Assembly: GCA_937958815.1 (NCBI GenBank)
Contig: CALGMR010000009.1
Location: 62,001 to 126,000, forward strand
From: an uncultured Rhizobiaceae group bacterium
GTDB lineage: Bacteria; Pseudomonadota; Alphaproteobacteria; Rhizobiales; Rhizobiaceae
Length of the DNA: 64,000 bases
Direction: 5' to 3'
Below, piece after piece: positions 30,973-39,647 of this stretch. The position numbers were made by a program, and so were the translations under genes. Numbering within the stretch: position 1 is the stretch's first letter; each line of letters begins with the position of its first letter. The notes below the pieces were generated by a model. That model ran no database searches. It was not told where the DNA came from and saw only the letters and a list, made by a program, of their open reading frames with translations.

Positions 30973-31329
30973 ATGAGCACTCTCACTGTTTACTCGCTGA
31001 AAAACTGCGATACTTGCAAAAAAGCACTCAAATGGCTTGATACTGAAAATGTTGCTCATACCGTTCATGACATTAGAGCTGATGGCGTAGACAAGTCTTT
31101 TATCCAGCCCATCGTCGAGACGCTTGGCTGGGAAGTGGCATTGAACCGCCGAAGCACCACGTGGCGCGGGCTTGCTGAAGCTGAGAAAAGCAATATCGAC
31201 AACGCCAAAGCGGTTGAGCTTATCCTTGCCAATCCAACCTTGATGAAACGCCCTGTATTTGTGTCAGGTTCCACAATTGTGTGCGGCTTTGATGCAAAAG
31301 CGCAGGAGCAATTAACGGCCCTGCTCTAG
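30973..31329 (+). CDS. ArsC/Spx/YffB-family thioredoxin-fold protein
   Basis: 118 residues with CDTCKKA (Cys12, Cys15) near the N-terminus and the C-terminal LMKRPVFVSGSTIVCGF typical of this family. The presence of CxxC and the KKALKWLD context place it nearer to YffB/Spx-like proteins than to true arsenate reductases, and no ars genes are nearby, so an arsenate role is not supported. It follows the aldolase gene by 6 bases and is convergent with pdxH. Confidence 0.85.
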   Translation: MSTLTVYSLKNCDTCKKALKWLDTENVAHTVHDIRADGVDKSFIQPIVETLGWEVALNRRSTTWRGLAEAEKSNIDNAKAVELILANPTLMKRPVFVSGSTIVCGFDAKAQEQLTALL

Positions 31330-31341
31330 GCGGTTTTCAGT

Positions 31342-31932
31342 TTAAGGATAGAGGCGCTGCGTGGTCCAACCGTTCCCTGTGGGAGTGAACACCACCCGAT
31401 CGTGCAAACGAAACTCGCCGTCCTGCCAAAATTCGATCGTATCGGGAAGAATTCTAAAGCCAGACCAATGGGGGGGACGTGGAATGTCTTCCGTTCCATA
31501 TTTCTCTTCAAAATGAGCGAGCTTATCGACGAGTGTTTGGCGATCTTTCAAAGGGCGTGATTGATCGGAGGCCCAAGCCCCCAAACGGCTTTGGGGATGG
31601 CGCGAATTGTAATAGGCATCGGCCTCCTCATCAGACACCAACTCAATATTGCCACGAGCGCGCACTTGACGGCGTTTCGTCTTCCAATGGAAGCACAAGG
31701 CGGCTTTGCGAGTGGCCAAAACCTGCTGACCCTTAGCGCCTTCGAAATTGGTGTAAAACACAAAGCCACGTTCATCATGGCCTTTGAGCAAAACCGTTCG
31801 AACATCGGGCATTCCGTCTGCATCAACCGTAGCGAGAGCCATAGCATTTGGATCATTGATTTCGCTTTGTTCAGCTTCCGCCAACCACTCTTCAAACAGT
31901 GCGTGCGGTTCTGTGCGCTCCATGAATGACAT
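31342..31932 (-). CDS. pdxH: pyridoxamine 5'-phosphate oxidase
   Basis: 196 residues: [23 protein letters not shown] near 28-50, the FMN-binding [13 protein letters not shown], and the C-terminal signature [18 protein letters not shown] with DRVVF. It makes pyridoxal 5'-phosphate from PNP or PMP using FMN, so it links to ribB (flavin precursor) elsewhere in the window. AAGGA six bases before the ATG at 31932 supports this start over an ATG three codons later. Confidence 0.95.
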   Translation of the reverse strand: MSFMERTEPHALFEEWLAEAEQSEINDPNAMALATVDADGMPDVRTVLLKGHDERGFVFYTNFEGAKGQQVLATRKAALCFHWKTKRRQVRARGNIELVSDEEADAYYNSRHPQSRLGAWASDQSRPLKDRQTLVDKLAHFEEKYGTEDIPRPPHWSGFRILPDTIEFWQDGEFRLHDRVVFTPTGNGWTTQRLYP

Positions 31933-32031
31933 TGAATTTCCTTTACCAGTTCTTAACAGCGTTATGGCAATTTAAACCAAGGGACAGCTGTATCTCGCGT
32001 TTCGGCCTTTGCGCCAAGGGGACTGTACGAA

Positions 32032-32493
32032 TTGACAAGCATTGCGAACATTGAGGTGTTTGGACGCACAACGCGTTCAATTGCTTATTGGTTTGCGACA
32101 GCTGCCGTTTGTCTTTCCATGTTCGTATCAGGTTGCGCTGTCAACGGAAATTCCATTCCTGAAGTCGCAAGCGCCGATACACTGATCACAGGCTCGGTGA
32201 CGGAACAGGTTCAACCAGACGGTGTGGCGAAGTCAGACAGCGACGTTATCAAATCTGCTGTGGCAGCAAACGCCAGCGCATCCAGCTCGAGCCCTGTCGC
32301 TTGGAGCAATCAGGAAACCGGATCCTCGGGCGCAATTGTTTCCATCGAAGGTTTTACAGGAAAACACGGGCAAAATTGCAAGGGCTTCAAGACCAGCGTG
32401 TCCAATTTTGCTGGCATCTCATTTTACAATGGCGAAACTTGCAAAGTGACCGATGGTGAATGGGTTTTGTCCTGGTTTAAAATCGTCAGCTAA
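32032..32493 (+). CDS. RT0821/Lpp0805-family surface lipoprotein
   Basis: 153 residues from a TTG at 32032 with AAGGGG nine bases upstream; a GTG at 32056 is the main alternative. A hydrophobic segment ends in MFVSGC, a lipobox with Cys35. A Ser/Ala-rich linker leads to a C-terminal domain (FTGKHGQNCKGFKTSV to the end) with paired cysteines, which resembles the RT0821/Lpp0805 antigen family. Probably attached to the outer membrane. Function unknown. It is divergent from pdxH and precedes the J-protein gene. Confidence 0.78.
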   Translation: MTSIANIEVFGRTTRSIAYWFATAAVCLSMFVSGCAVNGNSIPEVASADTLITGSVTEQVQPDGVAKSDSDVIKSAVAANASASSSSPVAWSNQETGSSGAIVSIEGFTGKHGQNCKGFKTSVSNFAGISFYNGETCKVTDGEWVLSWFKIVS

Positions 32494-32595
32494 GGCGAAT
32501 TTTTTGTCTTTTGCATCATAAAGCTGGAAATTCCTGCAGGATTGACCATATATCGGGCACTTCCGATGATTTTGAGCAGCAGGTAAAAAGGTCTC

Positions 32596-33510
32596 ATGCG
32601 TGACCCCTATCAAGTTCTGGGCGTGGCAAAGACCGCCGATGAAAAAGAAATAAAGTCTGCGTTTCGCAAACTTGCCAAGAAATTTCATCCAGATCAGAAC
32701 AAAGACAATCCCCAAGCCAAAGAGAAATTTGCTGAAGCAAACGCCGCTTACGAAATCATTGGTGACAAGAAAAAACGCGCCCAGTTTGATGCCGGTGAAA
32801 TCGACGCCGAGGGTAAAGAAAAGTTCCAAGGCTTTGAAGGATTTGGCGGTGCCCATGGAGGACACCCGTTTGGTGGCCGAGGCGGCGGCATGGGTGGTGC
32901 CGAAGATATTTTAAGCCAGATGTTTGGTGGCATGGGCGGCAGTATGGGTGGCGACCCCTTCGGACAAATGGGTGGTGGTGCGCGCGGTCGCGCACGCCCT
33001 GCCCCCAAGGGTGAAGACCGCAAGATCAACCTGAGCGTCCATCTAAAAGACCTTGCTGCTGGCAAAGCGCCTGTGAAACTCGGGCCTGAACGTACTGTCA
33101 ATGTGACGATCCCCCCTGAGGCCGAGGACGGTCAAACCATTCGTCTCAAGGGTCAAGGGCAGGAAGGTCCGGGCGGCAAAGGCGATGCGCTGATTACCAT
33201 TTCAATCTCTCGCCATCCTGAGTTTGTGCGCGAAGGCGCCAATTTGCGCGTTCATGTGCCTGTGGATTTAAAAACCGCCGTTGTAGGCGGGAAAATCCGT
33301 GTCCCCACATTGGGCGGTGCCGTTGCTTTGACCATCCCAGGATGGTCGTCTTCAGGCGCAGTGTTTCGCGTTCGCGGAAAAGGCCTGCCCAAACGTGATG
33401 GCTCCAATGGCGATATAATGGCCGTTTTGTCGATCCAGCTTCCCGAAGACGAAGACGCAGAATTATTAGCCCTTTTCAAAGGTTCACAACACTCGTCGGA
33501 CAACGACTAA
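32596..33510 (+). CDS. type II (CbpA-like) DnaJ co-chaperone
   Basis: 304 residues: an N-terminal J domain with HPD at 31-33, a Gly/Met-rich linker (about 80-135) and a DnaJ C-terminal substrate-binding domain (about 145-295) with GGKGDALITI and RGKGLPKRDGSNGD. The CxxCxGxG zinc finger of DnaJ itself is absent, so this is a CbpA/DjlB-type partner of DnaK. It precedes fabI, a conserved neighbour pair in Hyphomicrobiales as I recall. Confidence 0.93.
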   Translation: MRDPYQVLGVAKTADEKEIKSAFRKLAKKFHPDQNKDNPQAKEKFAEANAAYEIIGDKKKRAQFDAGEIDAEGKEKFQGFEGFGGAHGGHPFGGRGGGMGGAEDILSQMFGGMGGSMGGDPFGQMGGGARGRARPAPKGEDRKINLSVHLKDLAAGKAPVKLGPERTVNVTIPPEAEDGQTIRLKGQGQEGPGGKGDALITISISRHPEFVREGANLRVHVPVDLKTAVVGGKIRVPTLGGAVALTIPGWSSSGAVFRVRGKGLPKRDGSNGDIMAVLSIQLPEDEDAELLALFKGSQHSSDND

Positions 33511-33591
33511 TTCGCCTTGAAGCAGGGTTTGGGCTATGTCATACCCGTTGCAACAACTGAGTAAGTAACTGTGAACGGGATTGGTGGACTT

Positions 33592-34413
33592 ATGGGCAAT
33601 ACTGAAGGTTTGATGGCTGGAAAACGCGGCTTGATTATGGGCCTCGCCAACAACCGTTCTATCGCATGGGGCGTGGCGAAAGCCTTGGCCAATGCCGGCG
33701 CTGAAATCGCTTTCACCTATCAAGGCGATGCTTTGAAAAAGCGTGTCGAACCTTTGGCCGATCAACTTGGCGGTTGGGTCGTGGGGGATTGTGACGTGGG
33801 CGACGCTGCCAGCATTGATGCCGTTTTCGACGCCATTTCAGAAAAGTGGGGCAAAATCGACTTTGTCGTTCACGCCATTGGCTTTTCTGACAAAAACGAG
33901 CTGATTGGTCGTTACGTAGACACGACATCAGACAATTTCACAAAAACGATGGACATTTCCGTCTACTCGTTCACGGCGGTGGCGCAACGCGCTGAAAAAC
34001 TGATGAGCGATGGTGGCTCAATGCTGACCCTCACCTATTATGGCGCTGAAAAAGTCATGCCCCATTACAACGTTATGGGCGTTGCAAAAGCGGCATTGGA
34101 AGCCAGCGTGCGCTATCTTGCAGTTGACCTTGGCAAGCAGAACATTCGTGTGAACGCTATTTCTGCCGGCCCAATCAAAACTTTGGCTGCGTCAGGCATT
34201 GGGGATTTCCGCTACATTTTGAAATGGAATGAATACAATTCACCGTTAAAGCGCACTGTCACCATTGATGAGGTTGGCAATTCTGCGCTTTATTTCTTGT
34301 CTGATCTTTCCACCGCCGTTACGGGCGAAGTCCACCATGTGGATTCCGGTTATCATACAGTTGGTATGAAAGCCGTTGATGCTCCGGACATCTCGGTGGT
34401 GAAAGACGACTAG
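33592..34413 (+). CDS. fabI: enoyl-[acyl-carrier-protein] reductase (NADH) FabI
   Basis: 273 residues from the ATG at 33592, with GGTGG just upstream; a GTG at 33571 and an internal ATG at 33613 are alternatives. NAD-binding GLANNRSIAWGVAK lies near 18-31 and the catalytic Tyr-x6-Lys is in HYNVMGVAKAALE. It catalyses the last reduction in each fatty-acid elongation cycle. The stop is followed immediately by the GTG of the histidine phosphatase gene. Confidence 0.96.
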   Translation: MGNTEGLMAGKRGLIMGLANNRSIAWGVAKALANAGAEIAFTYQGDALKKRVEPLADQLGGWVVGDCDVGDAASIDAVFDAISEKWGKIDFVVHAIGFSDKNELIGRYVDTTSDNFTKTMDISVYSFTAVAQRAEKLMSDGGSMLTLTYYGAEKVMPHYNVMGVAKAALEASVRYLAVDLGKQNIRVNAISAGPIKTLAASGIGDFRYILKWNEYNSPLKRTVTIDEVGNSALYFLSDLSTAVTGEVHHVDSGYHTVGMKAVDAPDISVVKDD

Positions 34414-34998
34414 GTGTCAGCTCCCACAATATATTTTGTACGACACGGTCAGACTGACTGGAATGTGGAGCGCAGGCTTCAAGGCCAGATGGACATTCCC
34501 ATCAACGACACAGGACGCGAACAGGCGACCCAAAACGGCAAAACGTTGGCTGGTCTTTTGGACGACCCGATGCGGCTTAGATACATTGCCAGCCCGCTCG
34601 GTCGCACCCGCGAAACCATGTCTTTGGTGCGTCTGCAATTGGGGCTTCCGTCATATGGTTATGAAACCGATGATCGGATCAAAGAAATTTCTTTTGGGCT
34701 TTGGGAAACCCACACATTCGCGGAACTGAAACTGACCGTTCCCGATATGGTGCGCCAACGTCGTGAAGACAAATGGGGGTTTCAACCTCCACAAGGCGAA
34801 AATTATCAAATGCTGCTCAATCGCGTCCGCCCTTGGCTGACCTATGTGAATGAAGACGCAGTTGTGGTGTGCCACGGTGGGATATTGCGTGTTCTGGAAC
34901 ACCATTTTAACGGCACACCCACAGAAGAAGTCTCACAAAATGCCATACCTCAGGATCGCATTTATAAATGGGACGGGAAAACGGCTGGCTGGCTTTAG
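34414..34998 (+). CDS. histidine phosphatase (phosphoglycerate-mutase-like)
   Basis: 194 residues with the active-site RHGQTDWN near 11-18, the conserved arginine in SPLGRTRETM, the proton-donor glutamate region EISFGLWE and the second histidine in VVCHGG. It starts with GTG directly after the fabI stop (TAG-GTG), so the two are certainly on one transcript. Whether it is a phosphoglycerate mutase or a broad phosphatase cannot be told. Confidence 0.9.
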   Translation: MSAPTIYFVRHGQTDWNVERRLQGQMDIPINDTGREQATQNGKTLAGLLDDPMRLRYIASPLGRTRETMSLVRLQLGLPSYGYETDDRIKEISFGLWETHTFAELKLTVPDMVRQRREDKWGFQPPQGENYQMLLNRVRPWLTYVNEDAVVVCHGGILRVLEHHFNGTPTEEVSQNAIPQDRIYKWDGKTAGWL

Positions 34999-35130
34999 GC
35001 CGGAAATCAGACTGTCGTCGTCCTTTTTGAAGCACGCTTTTCCACACATCATTTGCCGCCCTACATATCGCTTTGATCCCAAGCAAATTTGATCTAAAGG
35101 CGATGTGAATGAATTTTGGAATTGTGTGAA

Positions 35131-36273
35131 ATGTTTGAAACTCCAAAACCCGTCTTGGGCAATGATAAACCTGCTGTTGTAAAATCTTGGGACGAGTGGT
35201 CTCCGCTGAAACATGTGATTGTTGGTGTTGCTGATGGCTGCATGATCCCGCCGGGTGAACCTGCTCTGGATGCGAAAGTGCACGAAGATTCCGATATGAA
35301 AGGCCAGTGGGGCCCGCGCACTCAAGACACTGTTGATGAAGCCAATGAGCAGCTCAACAATTTTGCCAAAGTGCTTGAAAGCCGTGGCGTTCGTGTTGAC
35401 CGCCCCACACCGATTGATTTCAGCGCGCCAGTCTCGACACCCGATTGGGAAAACCCAGCTTCGTTCGGTTGCATGCCGCCCCGCGACGTTATTTTGACCG
35501 TGGGCAAAGAAATGCTGGAAGCGACGATGTCCTATCGGTCGCGCTTTTTTGAATATCTCTGCTATCGGCCATTGCTGCAAAAATATTTTGAGGACGATCC
35601 AAATTTCCGTCACGTCTCAGCGCCCAAACCCCGCATGACGGACGCATCCTATCGCCCTGATTATTTGTCAGAAGAAATTGGTGTTGAGAAGCGGCTGAAA
35701 TGGACGGCTGAAAAGTTCTTTGTAACAACCGAAGAAGAGCCGATGTTTGATGCTGCTGACGTTTTGCGTTTCGGCAAAGACCTGATCGTGCAACACGGTT
35801 TCACCACAAATTTGAAAGGAATTGACTGGTTGCGTCGCCACTATCCCGACCACCGCGTTACTGCCGTAAACTTCCCTGGTGATCCTTACCCGATCCACAT
35901 CGACGCGACGTTCACGCCCATTCGCCCTGGCTTGATCATCAACAATCCTGACCGCCGTCTGCCCGATGATCAACGCGAATTTTTCAGTCGCAACGATTGG
36001 GAAATTGTTGATGCAGCGCGCCCTGCCCACAACAATCCTCCGCCCTTGTGCTACTCATCTGTTTGGCTCTCGATGAATGTTTTGATGGTCGATGAAAAGA
36101 CCGTGTGCTGCGAAGCTTCCGAAGTGAACCAGATGGAACAGTTCGACAAGATGGGTCTGGAAGTTCTACCGATTCCTTTCCGCAAAGCCTACGCGTTTGG
36201 TGGCGCGCTGCACTGCGCAACCACTGACGTTTATCGCGAAGGTGACCTGACGGATTATTTTCCAAAGGGTTAG
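35131..36273 (+). CDS. arginine:glycine amidinotransferase-like enzyme
   Basis: 380 residues from the ATG at 35131 (a TTG at 35116 is possible). The amidinotransferase triad is complete: Asp207 in MFDAADVLRF, His256 in HIDATF and the nucleophile Cys362 in GGALHCATTDVYR, with SSVWLSMNVLMVDEK between. Spacing matches vertebrate AGAT (Asp254, His303, Cys407). The family transfers the amidino group of arginine to an amine: glycine (creatine and guanidinoacetate), inosamine (StrB) or cyanotoxin precursors. No methyltransferase or biosynthetic cluster is adjacent, so the acceptor is unknown. A hairpin at 36305-36328 follows, then cysK. Confidence 0.9.
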   Translation: MFETPKPVLGNDKPAVVKSWDEWSPLKHVIVGVADGCMIPPGEPALDAKVHEDSDMKGQWGPRTQDTVDEANEQLNNFAKVLESRGVRVDRPTPIDFSAPVSTPDWENPASFGCMPPRDVILTVGKEMLEATMSYRSRFFEYLCYRPLLQKYFEDDPNFRHVSAPKPRMTDASYRPDYLSEEIGVEKRLKWTAEKFFVTTEEEPMFDAADVLRFGKDLIVQHGFTTNLKGIDWLRRHYPDHRVTAVNFPGDPYPIHIDATFTPIRPGLIINNPDRRLPDDQREFFSRNDWEIVDAARPAHNNPPPLCYSSVWLSMNVLMVDEKTVCCEASEVNQMEQFDKMGLEVLPIPFRKAYAFGGALHCATTDVYREGDLTDYFPKG

Positions 36274-36304
36274 CGCCCAAATCGAATAGAATTCTCTTCA
36301 ATTC

Positions 36305-36328
36305 AGGCAAGGCGACCTGGCCTTGTCT
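36305..36328 (+). terminator. possible terminator after the amidinotransferase gene
   Basis: AGGCAAGGC, loop GACCTG and GCCTTGTCT form a 9-bp stem with one G-U pair, 32 bases after the stop codon. The following bases are only moderately U-rich (ATCTTTCT), so termination is uncertain. Confidence 0.45.
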
Positions 36329-36386
36329 GGCAATCTTTCTGCACCCATGTTTTAGTTGCTGAAAGAAATTGTTGGAGAGCTGAATT

Positions 36387-37346
36387 ATGGCCACCAAGGG
36401 TCGCGGAAAAATCTACAAAAATATCACGGACACAGTGGGCGATACGCCCATTGTTCGCTTGGACAAACTGGCCAAGAAAAATCGCGTCAAAGCCAATTTG
36501 ATGGCGAAGCTCGAATTTTTCAATCCGACCTCCAGCGTGAAAGATCGTATCGGCGTTGCCATGGTGGAAGCATTGGAAAAAGCTGGAAAGATCAAGCCGG
36601 GCAAAACCACGTTAATCGAACCGACCTCGGGCAATACGGGCATTGGCCTTGCGATGGCGGCAGCCGCCAAAGGCTATCGAATTATTCTCACAATGCCCGA
36701 AAGCATGTCTGTGGAACGCCGCAAGATGTTCGCGATCCTTGGTGCTGAATTGGAGCTCACCGAAGCTGCCAAAGGCATGAATGGGGCCATTGCACGCGCC
36801 AACGAACTGGTGGCCGAGATCAAAGGCGCGGTGATCCCCCAGCAATTTGAGAACCCTGCAAACCCCGCTGTACATCGTCGCACAACAGGCCCTGAAATTT
36901 GGAACGATACCAAAGGCAAAGTGCATGTGTTCGTTTCCGGTATCGGAACTGGTGGCACGATTACGGGTGCTGGGAAATATTTGAAAAAGCAAAACCCAAA
37001 ACTGCATATTGTTGCTGTGGAACCTGCCGACTCGCCTGTCCTTTCTGGTGGCAATCCCGGCCCTCACAAAATTCAGGGTATTGGGGCTGGATTTGCGCCC
37101 GCCATTTTGGACGTGAAAATCTTTGATGAAGTCATCACGGTCACGAATGATGAAGCCTTCAACATGGCGCGTGATGTGGCGAAACTGGAAGGTGTGCCTG
37201 TAGGCATTTCATCGGGCGCCGCGCTTGTCGCGGCCATCAAAGTCGGCAAACGCAAGGAATGGGCAAACAAAAACATCGTTGTGATTGTAGCCAGTTTTGC
37301 AGAACGTTACTTGTCCACCGCATTGTTTGATGGGTTGGGTGACTGA
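36387..37346 (+). CDS. cysK: cysteine synthase (O-acetylserine sulfhydrylase)
   Basis: 319 residues with PLP Lys52 in NPTSSVKDR, the phosphate-binding TSGNTGIG near 75, and the GIGTGGTITGAGKYLK loop. It makes cysteine from O-acetylserine and sulfide. GGAGAG sits about ten bases before the ATG at 36387. Three hairpins follow the stop, and an exported rhodanese comes next, so sulfur metabolism may link the two. Confidence 0.96.
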   Translation: MATKGRGKIYKNITDTVGDTPIVRLDKLAKKNRVKANLMAKLEFFNPTSSVKDRIGVAMVEALEKAGKIKPGKTTLIEPTSGNTGIGLAMAAAAKGYRIILTMPESMSVERRKMFAILGAELELTEAAKGMNGAIARANELVAEIKGAVIPQQFENPANPAVHRRTTGPEIWNDTKGKVHVFVSGIGTGGTITGAGKYLKKQNPKLHIVAVEPADSPVLSGGNPGPHKIQGIGAGFAPAILDVKIFDEVITVTNDEAFNMARDVAKLEGVPVGISSGAALVAAIKVGKRKEWANKNIVVIVASFAERYLSTALFDGLGD

Positions 37347-37352
37347 ACCAAA

Positions 37353-37444
37353 CACAGCAATTCGTTGCTGTGCACGCGCTAATAAAGTGGAATTATATTC
37401 CGCTTTGAACAACCGATGGGCATCTGAATTCCTGTCGGATGCCC
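37353..37444 (+). terminator. three consecutive hairpins downstream of cysK
   Basis: Hairpin 1: CACAGCAA, tetraloop TTCG, TTGCTGTG (37353-37372). Hairpin 2: AAAGTGGAAT, loop TAT, ATTCCGCTTT (37384-37406, one G-U). Hairpin 3: GGGCATC (37418-37424) with GATGCCC (37438-37444), followed by CCTTT. They fill the space between cysK and the rhodanese gene. Only the third has any U-rich tail, so the array may protect the cysK 3' end as well as terminate. Confidence 0.6.
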
Positions 37445-37492
37445 CTTTACGGGGTTAAACTGTTACAAATCTTTGATAGCAAAGGAATTCTC

Positions 37493-38407
37493 ATGTCCCT
37501 ACGTAAATTTACACTTGCTGCAGTCGCCACTGTTCTTCTTCCTGGTTTTGCCATGGCTGATGGCGGCCCCCTTGTTTCTGTTGACTGGCTGGTCAAGAAC
37601 CAGAATTCCGTCGACATTATCGATGTGCGTTCGAAGATTGGGCTTCAAGAAGGCCAAGGCTATGCACAGGGTCATATTCCGGGCGCTGTTCAGGCAGACT
37701 ATTTGACTGCAGGCTGGCGCACTTCTCGCGACGGTGTTGTTGGTCTGCTGCCGTCCAAAGGTGAACTGGAAGCCCTGTTGAGTAAACTGGGCGTTGCCAA
37801 TGACGATCATGTGGTTTTGGTGTCTTCTGGCAACAACGCCACAGATTTCGGCTCTTCCGCACGCATCTACTGGACGCTGAAACAGTTGGGCCACAAAAAA
37901 ATGTCCATTCTGGAAGGTGGTCAGAAAGCTTGGGTGGCAGCAGGCCAACCGCTTTCCACAAAGCAGGTTGCTGCTGCTCCCACCACTTACAAAGCAAACG
38001 TCACAGCGAACCTCGTCGTGCCTTTGGCAGAAGTAAAAGCCAATTATCGTTCAAGCGATGTGCAAGTTCTTGATGGTCGTCCCGACAAACAATATATCGG
38101 CGAGGCCAAGCATCCAAAAGCAGCGCGTGCAGGTCGCATTCCGCAGTCCACAAATCTCGACAACCACAAGTTCTTTTCAGATGGGTCTGCAAACCTGTTG
38201 AACAAAGCGGCATTGACCAAAATCGCCAGCGTGGTGTCAGACGACAAACCCGTCATCTCCTATTGCAACACTGGTCATTGGGCCTCCACAAACTGGTTCG
38301 TATTGAGCGAAGTGTTGGGTAAGAAAAACGTGCGCGTCTACGACGGTTCCATGGTGGAATGGAGTGCCAAACCAGACCTGCCAGTGGCAGTCGGAAAAGA
38401 CAGCTAA
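37493..38407 (+). CDS. exported tandem-rhodanese sulfurtransferase
   Basis: 304 residues from the ATG at 37493, with AAAGGA six bases upstream, which is chosen over a start 18 codons earlier because it begins a clean signal peptide (SLRKFTLAAVATVLLPGFAMA). Two rhodanese domains follow. The N-terminal one lacks a catalytic cysteine; the C-terminal one has Cys258 in YCNTGHWAS. This is the usual arrangement for thiosulfate or 3-mercaptopyruvate sulfurtransferases. Export to the periplasm suggests thiosulfate handling. It ends at a strong terminator. Confidence 0.9.
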   Translation: MSLRKFTLAAVATVLLPGFAMADGGPLVSVDWLVKNQNSVDIIDVRSKIGLQEGQGYAQGHIPGAVQADYLTAGWRTSRDGVVGLLPSKGELEALLSKLGVANDDHVVLVSSGNNATDFGSSARIYWTLKQLGHKKMSILEGGQKAWVAAGQPLSTKQVAAAPTTYKANVTANLVVPLAEVKANYRSSDVQVLDGRPDKQYIGEAKHPKAARAGRIPQSTNLDNHKFFSDGSANLLNKAALTKIASVVSDDKPVISYCNTGHWASTNWFVLSEVLGKKNVRVYDGSMVEWSAKPDLPVAVGKDS

Positions 38408-38432
38408 ACGCAGCTATATCGACAACAGGCTC

Positions 38433-38470
38433 AAGCCTTCTCGTTATTTCAACGGGAAGGCTTTTTCTTT
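38433..38470 (+). terminator. intrinsic terminator after the rhodanese gene
   Basis: AAGCCTTCTCG (38433-38443) and CGGGAAGGCTT (38453-38463) form an 11-bp stem with one G-U pair, followed by TTTTTCTTTT. It lies 25 bases after the stop codon and is a clear rho-independent terminator. Confidence 0.9.
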
Positions 38471-38479
38471 TGCTCATTT

Positions 38480-38610
38480 GTCATTGCCCATCAGCCATTG
38501 GCCGATAAGCAATCACGCAGCAAATGCTGAAAAGCGGCAATCCAGAAACACAAAGTGAGGGCCTTGCCCCACCAATCACCGCTCTGGATCACCGCTGTTG
38601 CGGTGATGAC
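38480..38610. repeat. palindromic intergenic repeat, copy A (with an insertion)
   Basis: The element starts GTCATTGCC and ends GGTGATGAC, like the tidier copy at 46717-46800. Shared blocks are AGCGGCAATCCAG in the left arm and TCTGGATC-CCGCTG-TGCGG-GATGAC in the right arm. The right hairpin ATCACCGC-TGTT-GCGGTGAT (38588-38607) is perfect. The left arm is interrupted by about 40 bases and cannot form the second hairpin. No coding frame crosses it convincingly. It sits in a 382-base stretch between the rhodanese terminator and a small gene; the rest (38611-38789) shows nothing else recognisable. Confidence 0.7.
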
Positions 38611-38789
38611 ATTCGCTCTCGGGCCTGTATCGAGCTTGCGTTTCGAGCGCTGACTTCAAATGGAAATTGTGACCTAAGGCAAAGAGTTCAACCTCTCTCA
38701 ACACCAGTCCGTGATCACTCGTGACTTGTATGTGCGGCATTTTGGCCCCACCTTTTACATGTTCTTGTTACAAATGAAGGAACGATGAA

Positions 38790-38918
38790 ATGGTTGAGAT
38801 TAAAACAAATGCTGCACGGGGTGGCGAGGCTTCGCCTAAACACCGTGTTTTGACGGTGCTTGTGAGTTCTCTGGTGCTGTTGATGGGCGCTTGGTACGTG
38901 GTGGAAACGTTTTTTTAA
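38790..38918 (+). CDS. small single-helix membrane protein, 42 residues
   Basis: The ATG at 38790 is preceded by AAGGA with 8 bases of spacing. The product has a polar N-terminus (MVEIKTNAARGGEASPKH) and a hydrophobic helix (VLTVLVSSLVLLMGAWYVV) ending shortly before the C-terminus. It is not part of any larger frame. I do not recognise it; a small inner-membrane regulator or subunit is possible. An overlapping ATG at 38785 gives only 22 codons. It is convergent with pyrE. Confidence 0.6.
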   Translation: MVEIKTNAARGGEASPKHRVLTVLVSSLVLLMGAWYVVETFF

Positions 38919-38951
38919 AACGCAGCAAACTCGACACAAAGCGGGGGCGTT

Positions 38952-39647
38952 TTAAGCCCGTTCTGAAATACCGCCATGTTTGGCGCTCCATTCGTATGGC
39001 GCGTTGAGAAATTCTTTGACAGCTTCCAGTGTGGCCTCGTCAAATAGTTTTTCCGCGCGCGCAACGGCCAGCACTTCATGCCATGTGGTCAGGTAGTGCA
39101 GATCCATACCGTGCTTTTTCAGTGTTGCTGGAGCGTCTTTGAAAATGTCGTAGTAGAAGACAGAAAATGTATCTGTAACTTCGGCACCTGCTTCGCGGAT
39201 CGCGTCAGCAAAACCAATTTTGGAACCACCATCAGTGGTGAGATCTTCCACAAACAGAACGCGTTGACCTTCTTTCAGGTCGCCCTCAATGCGTGCGTTG
39301 CGGCCAAAGCCTTTTGGCTTTTTGCGAATGTAGATCATCGGCAAACCGAGCCGCTCTGCAATAAATGCTGCGTAGGGAATACCCGCCGTTTCGCCACCAG
39401 CCACCACATCATATTTTTCGAAACCCGCATCGCGCATCACGGTTGCACAACCGAAATCTGAAACGGCTGAACGAATGCGCGGGTAGGAAATCAATTTGCG
39501 ACAATCGATGTAAACCGGACTTTTAAGGCCAGAAGTGAATGTGTAAGGCTCGTCGGCACGGAAATGAACGGCGCCAATTTCCCAAAGCATTTTTGCTGTA
39601 AGTTCAGCGATCATCGCTTTGTCGGGGAATGAATTTTGAAACATCAT
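38952..39647 (-). CDS. pyrE: orotate phosphoribosyltransferase
   Basis: 231 residues with the PRPP-binding loop [17 protein letters not shown] and the upstream [16 protein letters not shown]. It makes orotidine 5'-phosphate in pyrimidine synthesis. Two adjacent ATGs overlap the pyrC stop: 39647 (ATGA overlap) and 39644, which has the better distance (7 bases) from AGAGG. Coupling to pyrC, the enzyme two steps earlier, is therefore tight. Confidence 0.95.
   Translation of the reverse strand: MMFQNSFPDKAMIAELTAKMLWEIGAVHFRADEPYTFTSGLKSPVYIDCRKLISYPRIRSAVSDFGCATVMRDAGFEKYDVVAGGETAGIPYAAFIAERLGLPMIYIRKKPKGFGRNARIEGDLKEGQRVLFVEDLTTDGGSKIGFADAIREAGAEVTDTFSVFYYDIFKDAPATLKKHGMDLHYLTTWHEVLAVARAEKLFDEATLEAVKEFLNAPYEWSAKHGGISERA

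Noticed and set aside
30973-31329. Arsenate reductase
   Set aside because: CxxC motif and lack of ars genes point to the YffB/Spx-like branch; arsenate activity not supported.
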